Assembly (NCBI GenBank): GCA_018672475.1
Contig: JABHFS010000146.1
Location: 62,001-126,000 of the forward strand
Source: Gemmatimonadota bacterium
Lineage (GTDB): Bacteria; Latescibacterota; UBA2968; UBA8231
Direction of reading: 5' to 3'
DNA length: 64,000 nt
A model generated the notes under the pieces. It was given only the letters and a program-made list of their open reading frames with translations. It made no database searches and was not told where the DNA came from. Position numbers and translations under genes: made by a program. Shown in pieces: positions 24,858-33,189 of this stretch; position 1 is the first letter of the stretch, and the number at the start of each line of letters is the position of its first letter.

Positions 24858-26285
24858 ATGGGGAAAATAGCTTCTACGCTGTTTCTGGGTTTCGTTTTGA
24901 CGATTCTTGCAGCACCATCAAGCCTCAGCGCCCTTGTCGGTAAGGCGCTGAGGCTCGATGGCGTTGATGACTTCGTTGAAACACCCGATGCCCCAGATTT
25001 GCGCAATGGTGCCCCGATTGCCGACGAAGAAATGGTGGTTCCGCCGTCTGCCAAATCAGGTTCCGGGGCCGATGGCAAGAGTCCGCATCAAGCTCCTGGC
25101 CGGGATTGGAACCCGGACAGCTATCGTGGTTGGGAACGGCGTTGGGATGCGGGTATGGCCAATGCCTGGAATATTGAGCCCGATGGTTTAATGGGCCGGT
25201 ATAATCGCGTAGAAGGCGGTTATTTAGCATGGAATTTGCCCCGTACGTATCATTCTGGCACAGGCTTGGCCAATTACGGCGAAGTCGGTTATAGTTTGGG
25301 CCAAGAAGAATTCAGTTATCGGGCTGGGGCCGAAGTCTTCTCCTTTTATAAGCCGGCGAATGCCGAGGATAATCTCGTGACCGTCGGTGGTGAATTGCAC
25401 GATTTGACCGATACCCAAGATGGCTGGGTGCTTACCGAGGAGGAGAATAGCTTTAATGCCGCGCTATTTCGTCGCGATTTCCGCGATTATTATCGCCGCA
25501 CGGGATGGAGCATCTATACGGGCCACAATTTTGGCGGTAGTTTGCAAGTGACCGGGCGATACGGTTGGGACGAGTTTTCTTCATTGTCCAATAGCGTTGA
25601 TGGGGTCGCTTTTGACAATCGCTTTACCCTCGACGCTTTCCGAAGAAATCCCGCTATTGACGACGTGCAAATCCGCAGTTTACGCGCCGATATTCAGCTT
25701 GATACGCGGGATAAGCGCCATGATCCGGATCAAGGTTGGTTTGCCAATGCGATGTTTGAACGAGCCGGTGGGGTGCTCAGTGGCGACGCCGAATTCAAAC
25801 GTTATCTGGGTGACCTGCGGCGCTACCAACCGGTCGGGCGTGGAACTCGGGTCGATATGCGGTTGCGTGTAGGCACCGCCAATGGACGGCTGCCGAGTCA
25901 GTTCTTATATGATTTGGGAGGGTTGTCGACCCTACGCGGTTATGGTTTCAAGCAATTTAGCGGCGACCGTATGGTGCTTTTAAATGCTGAGTATTGGATT
26001 GACGGCGATGCGTATTGGCAGCACAGGGCGATGCCAATGGAAGACATGGCTATGGGGGTGTTCTTCGATATGGGCTCTGCTTGGTTTGCCGACGACGCGC
26101 AAAATTCGTTTGATCGTTTGGATTATCTCGTCAACCAACCACCGCGGATCGAGGAAGACCTAGATTTGAAGAAGAGTTTTGGGTTTGGGATTAAGTTGGG
26201 GGATAGTCGTCTAAATATCGCCCGAGCGTTGGATGGCGATGGGCAAGGGTGGGCGTTTTCCGCACGGTTTGGCCGAACGCTCTAA
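24858..26285 (+). CDS. Omp85-type outer membrane beta-barrel protein
   Basis: 475 residues with a signal peptide (MGKIASTLFLGFVLTILAA, cut near residue 25). Just after it stands ALRLDGVDDFVETPDAP, which resembles the first strand of a LamG-like domain rather than a POTRA. The rest is an amphipathic barrel with ADIQLDTRDKRHDPDQGWF and LGGLSTLRGYGFKQFSGDRM, the surface-antigen (D15/Omp85) lid-lock motif, and ends in Leu after an aromatic-rich last strand. It lacks the POTRA domains of BamA. It follows the NtrC-type gene by 100 bases and may be part of the envelope-stress regulon. Confidence 0.75.
   Translation: MGKIASTLFLGFVLTILAAPSSLSALVGKALRLDGVDDFVETPDAPDLRNGAPIADEEMVVPPSAKSGSGADGKSPHQAPGRDWNPDSYRGWERRWDAGMANAWNIEPDGLMGRYNRVEGGYLAWNLPRTYHSGTGLANYGEVGYSLGQEEFSYRAGAEVFSFYKPANAEDNLVTVGGELHDLTDTQDGWVLTEEENSFNAALFRRDFRDYYRRTGWSIYTGHNFGGSLQVTGRYGWDEFSSLSNSVDGVAFDNRFTLDAFRRNPAIDDVQIRSLRADIQLDTRDKRHDPDQGWFANAMFERAGGVLSGDAEFKRYLGDLRRYQPVGRGTRVDMRLRVGTANGRLPSQFLYDLGGLSTLRGYGFKQFSGDRMVLLNAEYWIDGDAYWQHRAMPMEDMAMGVFFDMGSAWFADDAQNSFDRLDYLVNQPPRIEEDLDLKKSFGFGIKLGDSRLNIARALDGDGQGWAFSARFGRTL
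24921..24955 (+). repeat. Perfect 12-bp inverted repeat in the signal-peptide region
   Basis: AGCCTCAGCGCC (24921-24932) and its exact complement (24944-24955) are separated by 11 bases, inside the start of the Omp85-like gene, where the signal peptide meets the LamG-like stretch. In mRNA it would form a stable hairpin about 63 bases after the start codon. Confidence 0.8.
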
Positions 26286-26333
26286 CCCCTATTACTAGGT
26301 TCTTTGCAGTTTATCTACAAGTCGAGTGCCGTG

Positions 26334-26361
26334 TTGACAGGGTAGGTCCTCCCGGTATATT
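26334..26361 (+). promoter_or_regulatory. Sigma-70 promoter
   Basis: TTGACA (26334-26339), 16 bases, TATATT (26356-26361), lying 33 bases before the ATG of the small gene at 26394. Confidence 0.75.
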
Positions 26362-26393
26362 AGCCGCAGTACATACTAAGCGGGCAGGGGCGC

Positions 26394-26717
26394 ATGGATA
26401 AAGTTTATAAAATCGAGACAACGCTTTCCCATGGATTGGCTGAACTCTACGCCGGTCTCGAGGAAGAATTTGCCAATAAGAGCAGTATTCCCTTATCGGA
26501 TATGAACCGAACTCTTTTGCAGACCGGGCTGATACACCACTTGGCGATGATGGGGGGGCTGGGGTTAATTGATCCTGAAAAAGCGGCAAAATTGGACGAA
26601 TTGATGGATCAAGTGGCTAAAGACACGATTCTCTGGGAAGTCTTGCAAATGGTCCGTACCTATTGGCGCGATTGCGGCGGTGCGGGCCAGGGTGGGGCCG
26701 TCGATCTAAAGGCCTAA
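26394..26717 (+). CDS. Hypothetical protein, mostly helical
   Basis: 107 residues, no signal peptide or TM helix, with a helical, acidic pattern (ELYAGLEEEFANKS, AAKLDELMDQVAKD) and a Gly-rich tail. I do not recognise the family. It has its own promoter and a downstream hairpin, so it is a single-gene unit and likely expressed. Start ATG 26394 with GGGCAGGGG upstream. Confidence 0.65.
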   Translation: MDKVYKIETTLSHGLAELYAGLEEEFANKSSIPLSDMNRTLLQTGLIHHLAMMGGLGLIDPEKAAKLDELMDQVAKDTILWEVLQMVRTYWRDCGGAGQGGAVDLKA

Positions 26718-26763
26718 CCTTTCGGTCATTATGAGCACATAAATACAATGTGGGCTTATCTAT

Positions 26764-26795
26764 AGCATCTCGCCGATGGTGGTTTGGCGGATGCT
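26764..26795 (+). terminator. Hairpin after the 107-residue gene
   Basis: AGCATC and CGCC (26764-26774) pair with GGCG and GATGCT (26786-26795) around one bulged base. There is no T-run, so termination by this hairpin alone is uncertain. Confidence 0.4.
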
Positions 26796-26829
26796 GTATC
26801 GTATTGCCGCTCGTTCAGTATAGGTTAAT

Positions 26830-27033
26830 GTGGCAATTGAAGCCGTAGAAATGGACCTTGACGATAGAGATAATTTAGTCGTGGGGTTGCAATTTAATCC
26901 TTCTTGTGCACATTCTGCTTATGAACGTAAAGCATGTGTGCAAGCGGCGAGAGATCGTGGAATTAGTCAATTTTTATACTACATTATGGAATCGCTCCCA
27001 GGCCTAGTTGGCGGTGGGTCAAAGAGTGTATAA
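26830..27033 (+). CDS. Doubtful small open frame
   Basis: A 67-codon frame from GTG 26830 in an A+T-rich intergenic stretch. It has no clear ribosome site, no recognised domain and no conserved look. It is listed only because the region has no other gene; it may well be non-coding. Confidence 0.2.
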   Translation: MAIEAVEMDLDDRDNLVVGLQFNPSCAHSAYERKACVQAARDRGISQFLYYIMESLPGLVGGGSKSV

Positions 27034-27072
27034 GCTATTGTATAGGTTAAAGTTCAGAGCAGTGGACGTGGG

Positions 27073-27101
27073 TTGACAATCCTTTGAGCCACAAGTATAT
27101 T
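27073..27101 (+). promoter_or_regulatory. Near-consensus sigma-70 promoter for the NifU/SOD operon
   Basis: TTGACA (27073-27078), 17 bases, TATATT (27096-27101). Transcription would begin near 27108 and give a leader of about 80 bases that contains the repeats described below. Confidence 0.8.
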
Positions 27102-27130
27102 GTTTGCAAATTACACTCGCAAAGCCGCCT

Positions 27131-27188
27131 AATCTGGCCTAAATTAGTGGAGCCAGATCAGCTATGTGTGGAGCCAGATTAGCTATAT
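27131..27188 (+). promoter_or_regulatory. Leader with palindrome and tandem 21-bp repeat, possible operator
   Basis: AATCTGGC at 27131 is complementary to GCCAGATT at 27173, and CTAAATTAG (27140-27148) is itself a palindrome. Two 21-bp units (27147-27167 and 27168-27188, two mismatches) follow up to the ATG. The CTA-AAT-TAG core resembles the centre of IscR type 1 sites (an Rrf2-family repressor of Fe-S genes). Given the Fe-S gene it precedes, an Fe-S-responsive operator is possible but only inferred. Confidence 0.35.
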
Positions 27189-27567
27189 GACGAACGCGTT
27201 TAGCCCCATTATCCTCGATCACTACCGCAATCCGCGAAATGCGGGGGAATTAGAGGGTGCAAATGCTTCTGGCCAAGCCGATAATGAAGCGTGTGGCGAT
27301 ACAATGCTACTTTTTGCCCGGATAGAAGAGGGGCGGGTGGTCGGCGCAAGTTGCAAGACCTTTGGTTGTGCCCCCTCTGTCGCCGCCGGTTCGATGGTAA
27401 CCGAATTGCTTAGCGGGGCTAATTGGGAGGATGTCAACGGGTTGCGCGCGGCAGATATTGAGCAGGCATTAGGCGGCTTGCCAGCCATGAAACGCCATGC
27501 AGCACAACTAGCCGCTGATGCTCTGCGAGCGCTTATGCTTGATTTCCAATCAAAGACAACTATATAG
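27187..27567 (+). CDS. NifU/IscU/SufU-like Fe-S cluster scaffold
   Basis: 126 residues from ATG 27187. It begins FSPIILDHYRNPRNAGEL, as in this family, and has the three ligand Cys: EACGDTMLL, GASCKTFGCAPSVAAGS. The middle Cys pair is spaced KTFGC as in IscU. It would assemble a [2Fe-2S] or [4Fe-4S] cluster for transfer to apo-proteins. GTG 27166 is a possible alternative start. No iscS or suf genes are adjacent; the gene heads an operon with SOD and a peroxiredoxin, which links cluster repair to oxidative stress. Confidence 0.85.
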   Translation: MTNAFSPIILDHYRNPRNAGELEGANASGQADNEACGDTMLLFARIEEGRVVGASCKTFGCAPSVAAGSMVTELLSGANWEDVNGLRAADIEQALGGLPAMKRHAAQLAADALRALMLDFQSKTTI

Positions 27568-27601
27568 CCTGTTTTAAAACCCAAGTCGAAAGGACTGTAC
27601 C

Positions 27602-28222
27602 ATGGCTTATTCTCTTCCCGATCTCCCCTATGCCTATGACGCGCTTGAGCCCGTTATAGACGCTCGTACCATGGAAATTCATCATACCAAGCATCACAAT
27701 ACTTATGTGACGGGTATCAATGCTGCTCTTGAGGGCCATGATGATCTGGCGGCTAAAACCATTGAAGATCTAATTAGTGATCTCGATTCGGTTCCCGAGG
27801 ATATTCGCGGCGTAGTCCGCAATCACGGTGGTGGGCATGCTAATCACAGCCTGTTCTGGCAGATCATGGCCCCAGAGGCTGATCGCGGCGAGCCGTCCGA
27901 CGAGTTTAAAGCGGCGGCTGAGGCTGCCTTCGGCGCCTTAGAGACCGGACATGAGGCCTTCGCTAAGGCGGCTACGACAAGATTTGGCAGCGGCTGGGCC
28001 TGGTTGGTCGTCAAGGACAGCAAGTTGAATATCCTCAGCACCGCCAATCAGGACAATCCCTTAATGACGGGCGAAGGCACTCCGGTTATTGGTATCGATG
28101 TTTGGGAACATGCCTACTATCTCAACTATCAAAACAGGCGGCCCGACTATATTGCCGCCTGGACCGGCCTGATCAACTGGAACGAGGTTAATCGTCGTTT
28201 CTCCGCTGCCATGGGAGCTTAA
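27602..28222 (+). CDS. sodA: Superoxide dismutase, Mn-type by motif
   Basis: 206 residues, full length. Metal ligands are seen in [12 protein letters not shown] (His), ANHSLFW (His) and [18 protein letters not shown] (Asp, His). [10 protein letters not shown] with [10 protein letters not shown] carries the Gln typical of Mn-SOD (SodA), where Fe-SODs have another arrangement. It has no signal peptide, so it is cytosolic. AAAGGA precedes ATG 27602. It is followed after 3 bases by a peroxiredoxin that can remove the H2O2 it makes. Confidence 0.93.
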   Translation: MAYSLPDLPYAYDALEPVIDARTMEIHHTKHHNTYVTGINAALEGHDDLAAKTIEDLISDLDSVPEDIRGVVRNHGGGHANHSLFWQIMAPEADRGEPSDEFKAAAEAAFGALETGHEAFAKAATTRFGSGWAWLVVKDSKLNILSTANQDNPLMTGEGTPVIGIDVWEHAYYLNYQNRRPDYIAAWTGLINWNEVNRRFSAAMGA

Positions 28223-28225
28223 TTG

Positions 28226-28693
28226 ATGGCGGCTCAAGTGGGTGACAGTGCGCCCGGATTCAGCCTTAAGAATTCGAATATGGAGGATGTAAGTCTCGGG
28301 GATTTTTCCGGTAAGAATGTCGTTTTGCTTTTTGTCCCCTTGGCTTTTACCGGCATTTGCACTCAGGAATTTTGCGATGTTTCCGCCGGGATCAACGCCT
28401 ATGACGAGTTGGGTGCGCAGGTATTGGGGATCAGTGTTGACACTCCTTTCAGTCTGAAGGCTTGGGCCGAGAAGGAGGGGATCTCGATTCCTCTGCTCAG
28501 TGACTTTAACAAAGAAGTCTCCGCCGCTTATGGTGCGCAGTTTGCAGACTTTTTGGGATTCAAGGGCGTCGCCAAGCGTTCGGCTTTTGTCGTTGATGGC
28601 GAGGGCACGATCCGCTATGCCTCGGTTTCGGACGATCCAACAGTCTTACCGGATTTCGAGGCGATAAATGCCTGTCTAAAGTCGCTGAACTAA
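28226..28693 (+). CDS. Peroxiredoxin (AhpE-like/thiol-specific antioxidant)
   Basis: 155 residues from ATG 28226. The peroxidatic Cys is in LAFTGICTQEFCDV, with a second Cys five residues later. GDSAPGFSLKNSN opens the fold and LGISVDTPFSLKAWAE follows. Here the active residue is encoded as a normal Cys codon, unlike the TGA at 5942. It reduces peroxides; co-transcribed with the SOD gene. Confidence 0.9.
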   Translation: MAAQVGDSAPGFSLKNSNMEDVSLGDFSGKNVVLLFVPLAFTGICTQEFCDVSAGINAYDELGAQVLGISVDTPFSLKAWAEKEGISIPLLSDFNKEVSAAYGAQFADFLGFKGVAKRSAFVVDGEGTIRYASVSDDPTVLPDFEAINACLKSLN

Positions 28694-28716
28694 ACCGTTA
28701 TATCAAGCTGTAACAA

Positions 28717-28748
28717 AGTGGGGCAAGCCAGAGCGGCTTAGCCCCACT
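28717..28748 (+). terminator. Strong hairpin after the peroxiredoxin gene
   Basis: AGTGGGGC plus AAGCC (28717-28729) pair with GGCTT and GCCCCACT (28735-28748) around a single bulged A: 13 base pairs with a five-base loop. No long T-run follows. Confidence 0.65.
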
Positions 28749-28782
28749 CTGCTTATAGGGTTTGATAGAGAAGCTCTCTTTT

Positions 28783-29436
28783 ATGCGCCTCGCAAGCGAG
28801 AAGATGCCGATGGACGATATGATCACAGACTCCCTTGATGACAGGGATACACCAAGCTGGTTGCAGGGCGAAAATAAGGCTAAGGCAGCTCAAATCGCTG
28901 GCCATTTCGCGGAAATCATGAAGGTATTAGGGCTCGATCTCAGCGATCCCCATTTATTAGAAACTCCAGATCGGGTGGGGCGGATGTATATGGAGATATT
29001 CAGGGGATTGGACGAATTACAGGAGCCATCGATCACCAACTTTCCCAATAGCGAAGGCTATAGTAATATGGTGATCGTTAAGGATATCGATTTTTTCTCC
29101 GTTTGCTCGCACCATATGATTCCCTTTTTTGGCAAAGCGCATGTCGCCTATGTTCCAGGCGAGACGATCATCGGGTTGAGCAAGATTGCCCGCATTGTCG
29201 AATTCTATGCCCGGCGGCCTCAACTGCAAGAGCGCCTGACCGATCAAGTTGTCGGCTATTTAGAAGATAAACTCGCCCCCAAGGGAACGATGGTTGTGAT
29301 GGAAGCTCGACACCTTTGCATGGAGATGCGGGGAGTGGAAAAATCTGGATCTTTGACCACGACATCGGGACTGCGCGGCTGTTTCGAAGATCGGAGGGTT
29401 CGCGAGGAATTTTTCGATCTGTTAAAAAGAGAGTGA
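28783..29436 (+). CDS. folE: GTP cyclohydrolase I
   Basis: 217 residues from ATG 28783; TTG 28762 is an alternative start. The family core is complete: LLETPDRVGRMYMEIF, FFSVCSHHMIPFFGKAHVAY (zinc Cys and His, catalytic His), IGLSKIARIVEFYARRPQLQERLT and ARHLCMEMRGVEKSGS (third zinc ligand). It converts GTP to 7,8-dihydroneopterin triphosphate for folate, and, with QueD, for queuosine. A QueD/PTPS-like gene lies at 34677-35117. Confidence 0.95.
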   Translation: MRLASEKMPMDDMITDSLDDRDTPSWLQGENKAKAAQIAGHFAEIMKVLGLDLSDPHLLETPDRVGRMYMEIFRGLDELQEPSITNFPNSEGYSNMVIVKDIDFFSVCSHHMIPFFGKAHVAYVPGETIIGLSKIARIVEFYARRPQLQERLTDQVVGYLEDKLAPKGTMVVMEARHLCMEMRGVEKSGSLTTTSGLRGCFEDRRVREEFFDLLKRE

Positions 29437-29464
29437 AAATGGCAAGCCCGAACAGGATGAAATT

Positions 29465-30841
29465 ATGTCTGAAGTAGAAGAGCTGGCGCTATCGACTCCG
29501 GCGGCGATCAAACCGCCTGTCGACCTGGCGGATATGGCCCACAAGGAATTCCGCGATGACGATTACTGGCGAGTGATTCCCGCTTATGCCAATTTGGGCA
29601 CCGACGAATTCAACGACCATCGCTTTCAGAGTCGCAATAGCATAACTAGCCTGAAGAAGTTACAGCAGGTCGTTGGCAATCTAGTGCCGGATTCCTTTTA
29701 TCAAGATGTCGAAAAGGGGCTCGCGCTCTCGCCGATGAGTGTGAGGATTTCACCATACTTAATGAGCTTGATCGACTGGACCAATCCAGCAACCGATCCT
29801 TTGCGAATTCAGTTTCTGCCGATGGGATCTAGGATGTTGCCCGATCATCCAGAACTCGCTCTCGATTCCCTGCACGAACAGGAGGATTCGCCCGTTCCGG
29901 GTTTGACGCATCGCTATGCGGATCGGGCGTTGTTTTTGACCTTGGACACCTGTCCGGTATACTGCCGTTTTTGTACTCGCTCCTATGCGGTTGGTTTAGA
30001 TACGGAGGAAGTTGAGAAGGTTCATTTTGGCGCGATCGTCGATCGGTGGGAGCAGGTTTTTGCCTACATCGAATCGCGCCCCGAGCTAGAAGACATCGTC
30101 ATCAGCGGTGGTGATGTGGCGAACCTCAAAGCTGAACACATCGAGTATATCGGAGATCGCCTGCTCAAAATCGATCACGTTCGGCGTATGCGCTACGCCA
30201 CAAAGGCTCCGGCGATTATGCCGCAGAAATTGATAACGGATACGGGGTGGGTAGATGCGCTTACCCGAGTGGTTGATAAGGGGCGTAAGTTGCACAAGGA
30301 AGTTGTTTTACACACGCATTTTAACCATCCGCATGAGATCTCCGATATAAGTCGCCGCGGTCTCAATCGCTTGATGGAGCGGGGTATAGTGGTCCGCAAT
30401 CAAATGGTGCTGCAAAGAGGGGTTAATGACGATGTCGAAACCCTGCATCTTTTGATTCGCAGGTTGAGTTATATCAATGTCCACCCCTATTACACCTTTG
30501 TACATGATATGGTCCGCGGCGTTGAGGAGTTACGTACGACCTTGGGTGCTGCGCTCGATTTGGAAAAGCAGGTGCGAGGTCGCACGGCGGGTTATAATAC
30601 CCCGACCTTTGTTCTCGATACTATGGGAGGCGGGGGGAAGCGCAATGTTCATTCTTATGAACACTATGACCGCGAGACGGGGATTGCAGTTTTTACGAGC
30701 CCAACGGTGCGTCCGGGGGAATTGTTTTATTATTTTGATCCCATAGACGAACTCGACCCTCTCTCGGCAAAACGGTGGCATAATCCCACTGAGCGGAAAA
30801 GCATGTTACAGGCGGCACTAGACTTGGCGTCCTGTCCGTAG
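29465..30841 (+). CDS. kamA: Lysine 2,3-aminomutase family radical SAM/PLP enzyme
   Basis: 458 residues. The radical SAM cluster motif C-x3-C-x2-C is in TCPVYCRFCTRSYAVG, preceded by TDPLRIQFLP and ALHEQEDSP-like LDSLHEQEDSPVPGLTHRY. Later VISGGDVANL and YNTPTFVLDTMGGGGK occur; the PLP Lys is in the C-terminal Gly-rich region. The family swaps amino groups (lysine 2,3-, glutamate 2,3-aminomutase) and includes EpmB. The length and C-terminal extension suit a KamA-type enzyme more than the shorter EpmB. Beta-lysine made this way can serve catabolism or as a compatible solute. Confidence 0.82.
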   Translation: MSEVEELALSTPAAIKPPVDLADMAHKEFRDDDYWRVIPAYANLGTDEFNDHRFQSRNSITSLKKLQQVVGNLVPDSFYQDVEKGLALSPMSVRISPYLMSLIDWTNPATDPLRIQFLPMGSRMLPDHPELALDSLHEQEDSPVPGLTHRYADRALFLTLDTCPVYCRFCTRSYAVGLDTEEVEKVHFGAIVDRWEQVFAYIESRPELEDIVISGGDVANLKAEHIEYIGDRLLKIDHVRRMRYATKAPAIMPQKLITDTGWVDALTRVVDKGRKLHKEVVLHTHFNHPHEISDISRRGLNRLMERGIVVRNQMVLQRGVNDDVETLHLLIRRLSYINVHPYYTFVHDMVRGVEELRTTLGAALDLEKQVRGRTAGYNTPTFVLDTMGGGGKRNVHSYEHYDRETGIAVFTSPTVRPGELFYYFDPIDELDPLSAKRWHNPTERKSMLQAALDLASCP

Positions 30842-30975
30842 GAGTTGAGATTAGAACTATGTATTTGCCCTTGTGGACCGGTATACCTATTTATACATGT
30901 AGCTTAGTTCGTGACTCGAGTTAGTTGAATGGCTTGTGAGATACGCTAAATTCAATAAAATCAAGGTTTACTACA

Positions 30976-32658
30976 ATGACATATGCAGATCTGACCATCG
31001 TGTTGGCCGGATTGGGCGTCCTGATTTTGGGCTGCGGTATAGGTTTCTTTGTGAGCCACCAATTGAGAAAGAGCGCCCTAACCCAAGCGGAGAATGAAGC
31101 GGAGGGTAGAGTGCGTCAGCAGTTGGCTGAAGAGGAGCGAGCGCAGCGGCTTGGCCTATTGGAAGAGAAGGATGAATGGTACAAAATCAAAGCCCAGCAG
31201 GAAGCTGAATTAGACGAGCAACTCGCCGAATTGAATCGACGAGATAAAGGTTTAGTGCAGAGGGATCGCGAACTCTACGGCGATAAAGAAGAGCTGAATA
31301 AGGAGTGGAATCGCTGCAAGAACTTCGAACGGCGAATCGGTCAACGCGAGCAAGGCATTAAGTCGAAAGAGGGGGAGTTAGAGGGGGAAATCGGCGAGTA
31401 CAGGCAAAAGCTTGAGTTGGCCGGGGGGCTCTCGATGGAAGAAGCCCGCGAGCAGATGTTGGAGGAATTATCCGTCGAAGTGCGCGGTCGTGCTGCGGCG
31501 ATGATACGAGCCGAGCGGGCGAAGGCCAAGGAGGAATCGGAACGGGAAGCTAAAAAAATAATCGCCCAAGCGATTCAACGTTGTGCCGTTGAAGAAGCCG
31601 TGCAGGTCACGACTTCAACCGTAGCATTGCCCAACGAGGGAATCAAGAGCCGGATAATCGGTAAGGAGGGGCGCAATGTGCGTACCTTTGAGACGGCAAC
31701 TGGGGTAAAAGTTGTTGTTGATGACACACCGGATACGGTTTTGCTCTCATCGTATGACCCCGCTCGTCGCGAAATCGCGAGTCGGGCGATGCAACAGTTA
31801 ATCGCCGATGGTGGATTTACCCCGGCAAGGATTGAAGAGGTTGTTGAGAGGTGTCGCCTTGCGCTCGATGAGGATATGATTAAAGCCGGGGAAAAAGCGC
31901 TTGCTGAAATAGGAGCAAAGGGCTACCACGGTGATTTGCCGCATTATGTCGGGATGTTGAAATACCGGGCCAGCTTTGGACAGAATTTACTGCAACACTG
32001 CCTTGAAGTTGCGCATTTGTCGGGGTTGATGGCCGCCGAAGTTGGTTTGGATGTGCGGTTAGCGAAAAGGGCGGGGCTGCTCCACGATATCGGCAAGACC
32101 GTAAGTCGGGAAATGGAAGGGTCTCATGTAGAGCTCGGCATTGAGCTGGGGGATCGCTTTGAAGAGCACCCGGTGGTCAGGGAAGTGATCGCCGAGCACC
32201 ACGAGGACGACGAACGGCTAACGCCCATTTGTTTTATCGTCAAGGCCGCCGATACCATCTCGTCGATTCGCCCCGGTGGTCGCCGCGAGGACCTCGAAGG
32301 CTATGCCCGCCGCATTATGCGGTTGGAAGAAATCGCGACTTCCTTTGAAGGGGTTAAGGACGTTTTCGCCATAAACGCGGGGCGCGAAATCCGCGTAATG
32401 GTGCAAGGAGATAAGATCGGGGATGATGATGCCGAGATGCTGGCATTTGATATCGCCGAACGGGTTAAAACAGAATTGACTTTTGCCGGCCAGGTGAAAG
32501 TCATGGTCGTGCGCGAGACACAAGCTGTTCGTTATACTGGGAAAGACGGTGGTGACCATCGCCGCAACCACGGCCAGCGCAATGGTGGCAATGGTCGCCG
32601 GTCGCGCAATAATACGGGGCGACGAGGGCGCAATAATGGCAATATTAGCCCCAATTAA
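30976..32658 (+). CDS. rny: Ribonuclease Y with an Arg/Asn/Gly-rich tail
   Basis: 560 residues: N-terminal TM helix (about 8-27), a long charged coiled coil to about 190, a KH domain with GIKSRIIGKEGRNVRTFE, and an HD domain with AGLLHDIGKTVSREMEGSH and IAEHHEDDE. It is the membrane-anchored endoribonuclease that starts mRNA decay. The last ~35 residues (HRRNHGQRNGG, RRSRNNTGRRGRNNGN) form a basic, low-complexity tail absent from the common RNase Y, which could add RNA binding. Confidence 0.93.
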   Translation: MTYADLTIVLAGLGVLILGCGIGFFVSHQLRKSALTQAENEAEGRVRQQLAEEERAQRLGLLEEKDEWYKIKAQQEAELDEQLAELNRRDKGLVQRDRELYGDKEELNKEWNRCKNFERRIGQREQGIKSKEGELEGEIGEYRQKLELAGGLSMEEAREQMLEELSVEVRGRAAAMIRAERAKAKEESEREAKKIIAQAIQRCAVEEAVQVTTSTVALPNEGIKSRIIGKEGRNVRTFETATGVKVVVDDTPDTVLLSSYDPARREIASRAMQQLIADGGFTPARIEEVVERCRLALDEDMIKAGEKALAEIGAKGYHGDLPHYVGMLKYRASFGQNLLQHCLEVAHLSGLMAAEVGLDVRLAKRAGLLHDIGKTVSREMEGSHVELGIELGDRFEEHPVVREVIAEHHEDDERLTPICFIVKAADTISSIRPGGRREDLEGYARRIMRLEEIATSFEGVKDVFAINAGREIRVMVQGDKIGDDDAEMLAFDIAERVKTELTFAGQVKVMVVRETQAVRYTGKDGGDHRRNHGQRNGGNGRRSRNNTGRRGRNNGNISPN

Positions 32659-32688
32659 GCGGTTATAAGTGGACGGGTTACTTGCGCA

Positions 32689-33051
32689 ATGTGCGCGTCT
32701 TCTACGGCCACTTGCCCCGACGGGGCCGTACGACTCGCCGATATCCGCTGCAGGCCCATCGCAACCCGGTTGCAACCAGGCCTGCTTTATGATGAGAGGG
32801 GACAAGGGAAATGCCTGGCGTGCCATTTGTGCGAGAGTGCTTGTCCAACCGACTGTCTTTATATCGAAGAAGAGCCCGCCCAGGATCGGGAAAAGCGTCC
32901 GAGAGTGGTAGAGATTGATCTTGCCCGGTGTTTATTCTGCGGACAGTGTGTTGACTCCTGTCCGGAAAGGGCGATTGCATTGGTGGCACGCACTAGACTT
33001 CGTGGTGATTTGAGATGGGATATGGTGCGCGGGGAGTATGTGAATTCTTAA
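32689..33051 (+). CDS. NuoI-like 2[4Fe-4S] ferredoxin, orphan, N-terminus probably frameshifted
   Basis: The frame from ATG 32689 gives 120 residues with two full cluster motifs: KCLACHLCESACPTDCLYIE and RCLFCGQCVDSCPERAIAL, spaced as in complex I subunit NuoI. Its first 35 residues do not look like the family. In the frame starting at 32670, bases up to about 32785 read YLRNVRVFYGHLPRRG and RYPLQAHRNPVATRP, which does look like a NuoI N-terminus and would join at GLLYDERGQGKC after a one-base change. So the gene is probably frameshifted, by decay or sequence error. No other nuo genes are near. Confidence 0.6.
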   Translation: MCASSTATCPDGAVRLADIRCRPIATRLQPGLLYDERGQGKCLACHLCESACPTDCLYIEEEPAQDREKRPRVVEIDLARCLFCGQCVDSCPERAIALVARTRLRGDLRWDMVRGEYVNS

Positions 33052-33079
33052 GCGCTGCTTATTGACATTGTATATATTG

Positions 33080-33113
33080 GCGTCCGTATGGTGATGACGG
33101 ACGCTTTTGTTTT
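33080..33113 (+). terminator. Intrinsic terminator
   Basis: GCGTCCGT (33080-33087) pairs with ACGGACGC (33097-33104), followed by TTTTGTTTT. It ends the rny/ferredoxin transcript before dxr. Confidence 0.88.
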
Positions 33114-33189
33114 GCCTGGGCTAATGTCCAGGGCGGCGGGCGGGGGCTGTAATTGCTATATTTGTTAGTGCTTAACGATGGGAAGGGAC

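Noticed and set aside
33062-33092. TTGACA with TATGGT as a promoter for dxr
   Set aside because: The spacing is 19 bases, the -10 is poor, and the region is taken by a clear intrinsic terminator.
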